A stretch of 64,000 nt of DNA, taken from Hirudinaria manillensis. Lineage: Eukaryota > Annelida > Clitellata > Hirudinida > Hirudinidae. The translations under genes and the position numbers were made by a program. The notes beneath the pieces were generated by a model. That model had not been told where the DNA came from. It worked only from the letters and a program-made list of their open reading frames with translations, and searched no databases. The stretch covers positions 2,852,501 through 2,916,500 of the forward strand of contig CM067527.1 in NCBI GenBank assembly GCA_034509925.1, read 5' to 3'. This document shows, one piece after another, positions 1 to 11,203 of this stretch (position 1 is its first letter; the number at the start of each line of letters is the position of its first letter).

Positions 1-2903
1 ATTATTATTATTATTATTATAAGTAGTCTTTTAAATAATAAACATAGCTAAGAAAACATTTCATAATTATTACAAATTATGTCCATAATTAATCTTTGAA
101 GAATGTGTCCTCCAAAAGGGCGTAACAACCACTGAGAAAATATACTTAACCATAGTAGGTGATGCAATTACTTATTATTAATATTAATATTATTATTATT
201 ATTGTTATTACTATTATTATTATTATTGCGGGATGTAGTGAATTCCTAGTATAAAAAAAACTGAACTCGGTTATGGCTGATAATATAATTAATTAAAATT
301 CGTTAATAAGTATTAATATTATTATAAATAAACATGTTATTATGATTAAACACATACACATGTGTTTTAAATTCTAAACCGTGGCAAACAAATATAAACA
401 TAGCAGATTATCGAAGCATTCCAAAAATCTGACAATAAATACATTCAATAACACTTTCCAGGACCAACGGATCTCAGAAACCCCAACGTCTCAACCTCCA
501 CCAGATGGTCATCCGAGCATTTATGTAGCGCCCACCTTGGAAAGACCATGAAGCGTCCACTGGAGCACCAAGGTCTCTCCTTTGACTGATGTTTCGAGAT
601 GAGCCAAAACGTGTTATTCCTTCTTTTCAGTCTTCAATGATTTTACCATTCAACTTATACGTACAGGATCTGTCCTCCTCCTCCTCCTCCTCCTCCCTTC
701 TGTCGTTCTTCGTTCATCTTTCAGTCCATGGATCCGTCCGTCCGTCCGTCCATTCATTCATCTATCCATTCGTCCGTCCGTCCATCCATCCATTTATTTA
801 TGTATATAACTTAGTATTTTTTTACTAAAGAATTTTGCATTAAGCATGATTCTTATGCATTTCTTAAATATTAATAAAAATAATCTTTAATTATTTCTTA
901 AATAATAATAATAATAATAAAACATTTTTATCATTTATTCCATAAATATTAATAAAAAAAAATCAAATAAAAAAAAACGAAAAGAAATATCTGAAAAGTC
1001 ATTAATTAAATTCGTCCATCCTGTGCCGTTGACCGTCGCAAGATCGATATCGAGTCATTATAATAATTGGACCGTCATTAACATAAATAATTATAATTTA
1101 TTATAATTTGCATTTATTTTGAGCTTCAGTTGAGTTTAAATGTAGAATTAAAATTAAATTATAATTTATTTTCATTATTGCTAAACACGTGCTTCATCGT
1201 TTCAAGCCTTTAGGATGGTTATTAAACGCATGATGACGACGACGACGACGATGGCGATGCCAGCCAATGGCATTCTCAACTCGAGATGACGTCATCGTCT
1301 CTCTTCTTTGCCGATTGTTGTGTAATTTCTATGTCTTTCTACCTCATCATTATCATCATCATCATTAGTATAATTTATTCATCACCATCATCATCATCAC
1401 CAACACCATCATCGTCGTCGTCGCTGCGCATTCCTCAGTTTCTTCTGTGATCCTGACCTGCGTCATCAACCAGGTCGAGTGTGTGACCCTTGTGCGACCT
1501 TTGACCTCCAACTTTGACACATTTCTCGAGCCAATCCGAGACACTCCTCGCTTGAAAGGGAATTCAACACCGGAAGATTTTGTTGTTAAATTAAAAACAA
1601 AAAAAAAGGTTTTTAATAAAAACTCATTTAAGTTAATATTTTAATATATTTATATTTTAAAGTTAATATATTATTAATTAATAATAACTTAAAGTTAATT
1701 TGTTAGTTAATTAATTAATTAATTAATTATTCTCAAATATTTCCCACCTTTAACTCAACTTTTCAAAAACAAAATGTGCAACTGATCGTCACTACGATGC
1801 ACATCACCCTAACCCTCCGATAAGCTTTGTTTCCAAAGGTCGTGAGTTCAAGTCCTGGCAAAGGTTCACGCATTCTTCAGAGGTCATTCGTATTTGGCAA
1901 AACGATTTGAGGTCAGGAATGAACGTCTATTGGTTCGAAGAGGTAACCACCCCTCCTCAAACGCTGATAAGACGCAATCATTATCATCGTCACGGGCATC
2001 ATCATCACCACCGTCGTGAAGGATCATCATCATCATCAACATCATTATTGATATCATGGAGCAAGAGTTAAGCTAATACTGAATGTTTGCATAGATTTAT
2101 CAACGCGAATAGCACCATCATCATCATCACCGTCATCATCATCATCATCACCAGCACAGGTTACACGCCTATCGCCAGCGTCATCACAACCATCACGTCA
2201 TGGACATCATCGTCGTCGTCGTCGTCATCGCGATGTCGAGACACGTATCCAGCCGGACGTGGGCGTCTTCAAAAAGTTATGAGACGATTGTTAAATAAGG
2301 TTGTCACTGTACAACACCATCGATGCCTCTTTCCAGCGTGTACACAGTACCCTTGTACAACCGTGAACGATGACGACGACAACGACGATGACGATGATGA
2401 TGTGATGGTGATGATGATTATGACGAGGATGACGGAGTCATGGTGATGATGGTGACCTGTTTCATCAGGTGATGATATCGTTCATCAACATCGTTTCGAC
2501 AAAACAGAATGTTTAAACTCAAATTCAATGCAAATTCTGATTAAAAGTCGAAATGTCATCATCGCCATCATCATCATCATCGTCGTCGTCGTCATCAGCA
2601 AAGGTTATTCTTATCTTTGTCGTCGTCGTCATCACCGTCATCGTCGTCGTCATCATCGTCTTCACGGAACGGGCAGCGATTCCAGAGATGCATTCATTCA
2701 GAGAATGATGCATTGGCTTACACAGGCACGACCATGCGTCCATTGGAGCGAGGAAATCTTATTTATAAATAGCTGGATGACCGAGTAGGTAAATAATTGA
2801 TTAATTGATTTATTAACTGAGAGCCTGTAAGCTGGGTGTACGGTCGAGTGGATGCCGGGTCGCCTTTGCGGATGGGAGAGACCGATGTCCCCAGTCGGGT
2901 AGT

Positions 2904-3033
2904 GGATGGATGGATGGATGGATGGACATATGTCCCTCTACAAATCCAACCATCCATCCGTTCATCCATCCGCCAATGCATCCGCCTATCCATCCATCCA
3001 TCCGTCCGTCCGTCCATCCATCAATCCATCCAT
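2904..3033. repeat. Opposed (GGAT)n and (ATCC)n tetranucleotide arrays
   Basis: A run of GGAT repeats (about 2904-2927) is followed after roughly 16 bases by a longer, slightly imperfect ATCC/GTCC array (about 2943-3033) on the same strand. The two runs are complementary, so this is an inverted repeat made of microsatellites that could fold back. It produces spurious open frames on both strands. Confidence 0.75.
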
Positions 3034-3410
3034 CTGCATAGCACGTCCATAGATTGACAGAGGTTGAGAATATGCGCATTAAGGAAATATGCATTTCACG
3101 GGCGCCAATCGAACTTGTAATCCTCCGATCACGTGTCAGTCAAGAGCTGCCACCATTGGCTGAAACCTTGTCACGGTCCGGGGCTGAGAATGAAATTCTT
3201 TTTTTTCCTATTTCTTCGTTTTTTTCCTTATTTTTATTTTAATTCATTTTATTTCGTTTTATTTCGATTTATTTTGAATAAATTCTTTTCCTCGCAAATG
3301 AAAACACATCCGCTTTTCGACGACGGTTCGAGTGCGCATGACCGATTGAGGAGCGGAATTTGTGTGCATTCGAGTGATTATCTGTCAGGAGGAAGTGACG
3401 AAGATGATGA

Positions 3411-3442
<32 letters not shown>

Positions 3443-4351
3443 ATGATGATGATGGTGGTGCTATGGTGATGATGATGGTGAAAATGACAAATCGAAATCA
3501 AAGAAATTAACCAGTTAATGAATCAAAAACATTGTAATTAATCAAATTAAAATATTAATGGCAATTAATTAATCAGAATTACAGTGAAATTGCAACAAAT
3601 TATTGTTATTCATTGATCAACTTGTAGTTCTTAGTAGGAGATCTATTTATAAATTTAAATTATCAAATCGGTCAATGACGACGACGACGATGATGGTGGA
3701 GCTGACGACAACAACAACAGCGCATCAATGGGACACCTCTTCAATCGGTCTCATTCTCTTCTTTTTCCAACAACAACAACAACAAAAACAACTGAAAAAG
3801 CATTAAAAATTCAAAAAATGAAAGGAATTCTCAGAGTTTATTCTCAGAAAACATGCTCGGAAAGACGAGGAAAACAGTGTCATTATCTGGTGAGAGGTGG
3901 AGAGATAGATAGAGAGAGAGAGAGAGGTGGAGAGAGTGATTAGAGGAGTGCACGAGGGAAACAAAAGAGGAGTTGGTGAATGAATAAATGAATGGACGGA
4001 TGAATGGAATAATAATGGAGAGAACGAGTAAATGAATGAATGAGTGAATGAATGAGAGAGAGGAGAATGAATGAGAGCGAATGCCATTACTTCCTTTGGA
4101 AGTCGGACTGTCCCTCATAAACACGAATAAAAATGTTTTTGTTTTTTTTTCGAAGGGAAAACAATAAATCTGAAATTAATTAAACTCTAATATCGTCTGC
4201 TCAGAATTCACGACTCCTTGTCGTTTTACACGCAGATTAAGTCCTAAGAAGTCGGCGAATAAAAATACAAAATATTAAAAAAAAATCTTTAAATAGATAA
4301 ACGACAATCACAACAACAACAAAGACGACTAACAGCAACAACAACAAGACT

Positions 4352-4656
4352 GCCAGAGAGAGAGAGAGAGAGGGAGGGAGAGAGAGAGAGAGCGGAACTC
4401 GGACAAATCCGGAAGACAGCGCAACGTATCTGTGCGCATGCGCAGGCAGAGCCACCGACGCGGGCAATATTAGATTTTTCGGCACGATTCGGCACCTAAT
4501 TTTCATTTCAAACAATATGGCCACAGAGCCTTAAGCAGGCTGCCTATCATAATTTGCGATCAATAATTTCTGCTTACCCAATTGGCGCATGCTCAAAAAC
4601 ATATTTATTCTCCTCTCTCTCATTCCACGTCCGTCTCTCTCTCTCTCTCTTTCTCT
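4352..4656. promoter_or_regulatory. Possible promoter patch with NRF-1-like palindrome
   Basis: A perfect palindrome TGCGCATGCGCA lies at 4433-4444 and matches the known NRF-1 consensus. A second partial match (GGCGCATGC) next to a CCAAT sequence lies near 4567-4582. The patch is bounded by a GA dinucleotide tract (about 4352-4394) and a CT tract (about 4609-4656). It is less AT-rich than its surroundings. That it is a promoter is an inference: I cannot assign a gene to it in either direction. Confidence 0.35.
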
Positions 4657-5064
4657 CCTTTTTCATCCTATCTTTCCAGTGCGCGCTACTTTCGCACGGG
4701 GTTTTGTGGGGGACAAATGAGGGTCCGAGGGGTCCACCCACCCACCCACCCTCCCTTAATATCTTCTAAAGTGACTTTCATTCAATAACATCCTCTTCAT
4801 CAATTGAATGATGGATTGAACAGCAGGTGGTTTTATAAAAAATTTTAATTATAATATTCTATTTTGGTGCGATGTTTTGATTGATATCGTTTGAATGTTA
4901 ATGATTAATAGTTACCTGCGATTTTAATATTAATTAATCTAATTATAATATATTATGATAATGTGCCTCAGGAATGGATCGAATTAAAGTCTTCTTTTGA
5001 CGGAAGGAAAAAGTGTTAGTCGTGCAACAGTTTCCAGTTTTTGGTTTCACTTTCGAAATAATTT

Positions 5065-5104
5065 GTTTCTTTGTTTTGTTTCTTTGTTTTGTTTCTTTGT
5101 TTTG
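5065..5104. repeat. 13-bp tandem repeat, 3 copies
   Basis: The unit GTTTCTTTGTTTT is repeated three times head to tail. Confidence 0.8.
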
Positions 5105-5361
5105 TATTTAAGCCAATTATTTACTGGAGACATTTATGCCTTAATTAATTATTTAATTAATCAAATTATGTAACAGCAATTTCATCGTCATCATCTCCAC
5201 TTCACATCATCATCATCACATCATCGTCGTCGTCGTCATCTCCGCTCCAGCAATCAATTCATCATGAGCATAGTTATTGCTATCATCAAGAGCTGCTTAT
5301 CTGATTCGACCGGCGTTGAAAAGGCAAACAGCGTGCTTGGGGGTACAGGGTGTGGCCGGGG

Positions 5362-5443
5362 GAGATGAGGCCATAGGGAGGGGGTGGGAGAGATGAGGCC
5401 ATAGGGACGGGGTGGGAGAGATGAGGCCATAGGGAGGGGGTGG
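5362..5443. repeat. 28-bp GC-rich minisatellite, 3 copies
   Basis: Copies of a 28-bp unit start at 5362, 5390 and 5418, each opening with GAGATGAGGCCATAGGGA. The second copy differs at one visible base. The array is far richer in G than the flanking AT-rich DNA. Confidence 0.85.
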
Positions 5444-5779
5444 TGGTGGAGGGTCCAGGCTTTCAGAGTCATCTCAATCAACCCGATCATCGACGTCACT
5501 TCCGGTTCGGAGAAGGGACGCAACGTGGAGTTTGATCTAAAAATAAAAACCGATGCTTTGTAACAAAAATGTAGGAATTTTGTTGCCTTCTTCATGAAAA
5601 TAACCTGAGTTAGGAAGTCATTTCTGTTTCATTCACCTCGGTGATGATGACGACGACGACGACGATAATGATGACGACGACGATGAGTATTATGACGACG
5701 ACTTAGGCGTCCGTGGTGTAGTGCGGTCAATGGTCGTAAGCGCTGCTATTGAATGAAAGCGTCCATCATCCGCAGAACA

Positions 5780-8700
5780 TCAGATCCTAGATTGAACTAC
5801 ACGTTGTTGATGCACCTGGGCGATATTAGGACCGCCGTCGGTTGGTAGGGAGGTAGTGGCAGTACTGCCGACGTACTCCAGAAACTCATCCTCATCCTCT
5901 TCTTCTTCTTCATCATTTCCTCTTCCGGCAAAAGCTCCGTGACTTTCTCCGAGTACATTTGTATCTATCGCGCCATCTTCTCGCCCTATTCCAGTGTCAA
6001 CCGCTTGGTCGGCAATCAACCCGCTCTCGACCGTGCCAACATCCCGGCCCTCCAGCGATCTTTCCAGTTCTTCCACCTCCTGTGCAATCCTATCGTAGCT
6101 ATACTTGATGGCCCTGTTGGACTCCCTGTAGGGCTGGAGTTGCCCGAGTACGGTTCTACCCATGACTACGGGGAAATCATCCGGCAGTAGCCTTTCCATG
6201 TCCTTCGTAGGATCGTCTCGCCACAAGTCCAGTTCAATATCAAAGAATTCAAAGAACTTGACCGCTATTTCTGCCACTGAATATTTTTTTATATTTTCAG
6301 TTTATTCGCTTTAATGGTATCTAATTTTAAGGAATATTTAATAATTACATTATATAATAACTAAATAATTGTAATGCATTATTATATTAAAGTTATTATT
6401 ATATTAAAATTATGTGTACTCGTATTGTTATATTAAAATATACATTATATGTTATATTAAATATTATATTAAAACTATTTACATAGTATTACATAGTATG
6501 ACATAGTATAACAAGTTATATTTATTCGTATTATAGCATTAAAATCATATTTATTCGAATTTTAACGTTAAATAATAATATTAATAATAATAATATTTAA
6601 CACGGGGTTTCCATCTGAGACGGAATGGAAGGAAAAGTTGAAAAGGAGGATGAGAAATGCATGCTTTAATGAAATTCATTTGAAAATCAAGTCAAACTCC
6701 GCTGGCTTCGAATTTGTCTGACGACGATAAGCAAGTGCAAGTGAATCTATCTTCATATTTTTATAATTTTATAAAAAATAAATAAATAAATAATAAAAAT
6801 AAATCAGAATTTCTGGATCAAAAAATAGATTAAAATAACTTCAAATTCCATCCTGGAAATCTCCAGGACTTGAAAGCGTGTCTCGGAAATGAATCAGAAA
6901 TTAGTGAGGAATGAATTAAAATACAATTTAAAAATAAAAAGAAAAAAAAAACATTAAAGAGATTAAATACACTAAAAGTTCTTTGCTATAATTATCCATT
7001 CGCATCCAAACAGTCAGAAACTCTCGTTCAGAGACACAGACTTTGAACACGAATCAATAAAAACTCAATTTCCAAACAAATAATATTTAATTAATTACGG
7101 TAACAATACCCATAAGTTATTACGGCGACGTTATTATTTTTTTCCAAACCCCTGGCAAGCCATCATCCGCACCACCACCCCCTCCGGGTACCTACGGGCA
7201 TCTCTCGGCTTGCAGAGGAGGCATCTCTTGCACAGACATCGCGAGTATCCGATGACGTTGAGTACCCTCGTCAGAATGGCACAGTAGGAGTTCATTATTC
7301 CGGCCAAGACGCAGGTAAAGTAGATGGCCAGCTGTATGCCGGTAAAGATGAGCCACGTTCTCCACTTGTGGGTTATGAAGAGGTCCTTTGATGGCCCGGA
7401 CATGAGGAATTCGTCCGTCAGTTGGAAGCCCGGTGCCCTAATTATCTCGTCTGTCAGTTCCTGTGTTTTTTTTTGGTTGGTTTTTCTTGTGGGTTTTTAA
7501 TGAAATACGTCCTTAAGTGTGAAATATAGAATCAATCTCTTAAACCAATTAATCGTTAAAATTAATAAAAATTAATAAAAATTAATCTTTTAAACTAAAC
7601 TCATTGAAATAACTAACTTGAATGTAAACAAATGTTTACTTAACATTTCATCTGCAAATCGCTTGGTCGAATAGTTTGCACCGAGATTGTACCTCGTCTA
7701 TGACTCTCTTGTAGATCCTCTTCCTGTTGTCATCCTCATCTCTCGTTGACCTCCTCAATGACCTTCTTTTGACCTTTGGCCTGCCTCCGGTCTTGGCCGT
7801 TGTGGCTTTGTAGGGCGTGTCACCTTTCCCTCTATCCCTGGTGAACTTATCCCAGGGCAGGACGATTCCTGAACTTCTTTTCGATGGTCTAGTGAAGCAG
7901 CACTTTAATTTATAACTTTTAAAGCGTTTAGGGTCAAGTTATGAGTGTTAGGGTCGCTTTGATGATGGAGGCAAGTACTTCCTTAAGGCTGATCAGATCA
8001 GATCAAAGCATTCGAATTTAATTCATATAAATTTATAAAAAAAAAATTATTTGAAACTGCTGCAACCCGATAACATTGCCACTCCACACTCCAAGAACAT
8101 CGTAGAAACACCATAATAATAATAAGAAGAAGAAGAAGAAATAACAGAAAATAACAACTAATCAATAACTCGCGGTGATTTTAATAACAAGTGACTAAGC
8201 AGAAACAATAACGCCTTGCTGTAGAGATAATATTAAGTCGTAAATAAACTGGAATTGACCTGGTAGTGCGGCTGAACCTGGCAAAAAGGCCATCAACTGT
8301 CGATGAAACATGCTTAATGGCAGATGATCTCGGGAGTTCTGCCAAAAAAGCTTAATCATTATCGTCACTATTATTATCATCATCATAATCGTTTTCATCA
8401 TCATCATTACTATTATTATCATCGTCGTAGTCGTCGTCATCGCGAAAGGGAAAGCAAAATAAAAATCAATCGAATTTAAATCCTTGCTTTGGCTAATGAC
8501 GGCTTCGATAGAATTCTTAATCTCTCTTTTTATGACGTCTCTCAAATAATTTCTTTTCTGATTATGATGTTCGACCACGTCCATAAATTCCAGAATTTTC
8601 TTATCAATCGGATGTAGTTTGTCATAGTTCGGGACATTTCTTTTGATTCGTCCTCTTTCGAATTCCCCTTTGTAGCGGTGCTCGTTAATTTCATTTTCCA

Positions 8701-8835
8701 GCCTATCTTTCAAAAGGGTCTTCAACTGGCTCGGAGTTAGTACGTCCCTAGATAGACGTTCCATTCTGATTCCGTGTTCTTTGTTCTGCTTCTCGAGGGC
8801 TAATGTGAACTCTCGATAAGTCAAGTACAGAATGC
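5780..8835 (-). CDS. Unrecognised membrane protein, C-terminal exons
   Basis: I do not recognise the family. Exon-like blocks on the minus strand, in order: about 8835-8501 (charged, containing LHPIDKKILEFMDVVEHHNQ), 7888-7693 (basic, ending RKRIYKRVIDE), 7460 to about 7146, and 6277-5780. The join between 7693 and 7460 is in phase with good GT/AG signals. The 7460 block has one or two membrane spans (LIFTGIQLAIYFTCVLAGIM) followed by a Cys-rich stretch (CLCKRCLLCKP), possibly palmitoylated. The last block is acidic, has a poly-Glu/Asp run and ends in a stop at 5780. A GAT-triplet repeat follows the 8501 exon. The joins 8501 to 7888 and 7146 to 6277 are unresolved, and no start exon was found before 9.7 kb. 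The gene is therefore partial here, or decayed, or has missed exons. Confidence 0.5.
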
Positions 8836-9716
8836 CTGTTTGGAAAGCAATTTGAGAAAGATTGAGTGCGTCTCATTTCAGCAAAAGCTATTGTTGTGTT
8901 GATAAAACCATAGATTCCAGAACGTGATTATCACACTTTGTAGATGATTAATGATGATTTGTCTTGCAAATGTATTCGCTTAAGATTAAAATAACGACTT
9001 GTCAAACCATTTGACCATTTTGAAATGTAAATTCAACGAAACTTTGGATGAGAATGACTAACAACAAATTCCTGTCGATGCGAATAAAAAGTATTTTTGC
9101 CATGTATCTAACTTTTGGCCCCACATTTCCAGCGTTTAATTTAAAGTTAACGAGTCTGGTTGACTTCGCGCACAACTTTCCGAAAATATTTTGTGCTAAC
9201 AACCGTCTGCAACTCGAAGAAACTAAATAATTTTCGGTCGATAAATTATTTTTCAAACAAAAAAATTTTTTTGGAGCTCTTTCGTGGCCTAACAAAATCT
9301 TTAAAAAAATATCCGCGAATTGCTCGATAGTGACTTGTCATGAATGTGTGGCTGCAACTTTGTTTATTCCAGGATAACAACCATCGTAAACAATGTCTTC
9401 ACAAGTTTGCGTAATCTGCCATTACAGTTTTTCTCCATTAGACTTCTTAGAATGATTTTACGAGGCAACTTGTTTTTTACGAGGAATGTTTTTTATTTTT
9501 ACATCCTGTCTCATCGCGTTTAAAATATGCTTGAACATGTTAGGCAACATCACTGAGTTCACAACAAGTAGTGAGTCAACCGGTTTATTGCATCGTTTCT
9601 CACGGCATATACGGATGTATTGACTGTCGTTGAGTATTTTGCTCAATCTTGTTTACAGTCTGTGGACGTATTAAAAATTTTTTTTAGATTTCCAATCAGT
9701 CTAGTCAAACATCAGC

Positions 9717-11164
9717 ATGGATCTTGTGAGGAAGTTGCTAATGTCACCGATGTCTAGGAAGAAGAACGCCAACAATAGCAACAAACGTCTTTCAATGCCA
9801 CTCTGCAGCAGTCAGATGACGAACATTCCACTGAAATCCAGAAACAAGGATGCGTTGCAGAACCAGTCCTCGGTGAGCATATCTCTGCACCAAAGTTCCA
9901 CGTCGCTCCTTTCGAACTCCGGCGGAGAATTGAAGTATTTCGGGGAGCCTCTGCAAGACATCTTGGAGAGAGAACGCGGAAAGGTACCGCGACTCGTGGT
10001 CGCAGCCAGTCAGTTCATTTGCGACAAAGGTGGAGGCTCATTTTCCTTCTTTTACAATGCTCATTCCACAGTAGAAAACAAATGTCTAGAAAAAATTTTC
10101 CAGTTATTTATCTCAATTTCATCGTGCAGGGACTATCACATCATGGTTATCCTTTAGTAGGGTTATTCATTGTTAATGTCTCATTTCAATCCTATACAAT
10201 GTCATTTAATGAACAATGGCCCCTTTCTATAAGAGTTTAATAATATAAAAATCTATTTTGCCTTAATTACCTAAGCATATCATTTCAACCAATCTCGTTT
10301 TGACTCGTCATGGTTAAGTAATTTAATTAATTGGTATGCCAATCTTATTCAGGCTTGCAACAGGAGGGTCTGTTTCGGGTCAGCGGCAATGCCAGGGCCA
10401 TAGAGAATCTGAAGATGGCCGTCGGCAAGACGGGGGAAGTCGTCATCGGCAACGACCACGAGGTGGGTACCGTGGCCAGCCTTCTGAAGCTGTTCTTCAG
10501 GCAGCTACCGGACTCCCTCATACCCCAGGACATGACGGAACCTTTCCTCAGCATCATATCAAGTAGGAGACGAGTTAATGATATCGATCGATTTCCGTAC
10601 GAGTCTTAGATCTTCGAGAAATCTTCGACGACGGACGTCCCGGTCGTTAACGTCGTCCGACCCTTTTTTTTTCCATCTCTCGTTCCAGACGACACCTACT
10701 CCCTCGAGAGGAGTTTCAAGGAACTCAGACGACTTTGCGAGCAGTTGCCTCCGTGCAACTACACGACGCTCAAGTATCTCGTTCAGTTGCTCGTCCTAGT
10801 CGCAAGGCACGAAAGCAGCAACAAGATGTCACCCCAGGCCCTCGGCATCGTCTTCGGGCCGAACGTCTTCCGGTAAAATGTTTTTTCCGCTTCGACTCGG
10901 AGTGAACTTTGAACTTTGCACTTTAGCATCCCTTGCCATTTGGTCTTTCGAAATCGCCTTCGTCGTCCTCGTCATTACCGACGTCGTCTTCATCTTTACC
11001 ATCGTCTTCAACACCGGTTTGTATCGTTATCAGCACCAACATGAAGAATCAGGGACTGACCAACTACATTGTGACCTGCTTCATAACAGGCTACGACAGG
11101 ATCTTCAGGACGAGCGAGGAAGTCTTTTCTGCCAACGCCGGAGAGATCAGTGTAACCGATCGAT

Positions 11165-11203
<39 letters not shown>

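Larger units (their letters stand above)
1..5779. other. Gene-poor, simple-repeat-rich stretch
   Basis: I see no convincing gene here. Long open frames in the stretch are translations of repeats: GTCC/CATC tetranucleotides near 727-795, CGA/ATC triplets near 1220-1420, ATC/GTC/GAT triplets at 2100-2700, and GGAT/ATCC arrays at 2904-3033. Further repeats are GAT/GGT at 3397-3480 and GA and GAAT runs at 3900-4075. A segment at 1447-1565 is open on both strands and less repetitive, but it has no family signature and no clear splice context. The part at 4350-4660 looks like a possible promoter and is listed separately. Confidence 0.6.

Noticed and set aside
2763-3094. Frames rich in PSIHPSI or DGWMDG on both strands
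   Set aside because: They are translations of GGAT/ATCC tetranucleotide repeats; the same applies to similar frames at 589-828, 3803-4124, 43169-43444 and 48681-48929.
9002-9646. Minus-strand frames upstream of FAM13 (possible N-terminus of the 5780-8835 gene or a decayed transposon)
   Set aside because: There is no in-phase splice to the exon at 8835, stops lie between the pieces, and no family signature is visible.
10336-11171. Overlapping alternative frames over the RhoGAP exons
   Set aside because: They are shadows; only the frame giving GLFRVSG and FGPNVF matches the family and closes phase.
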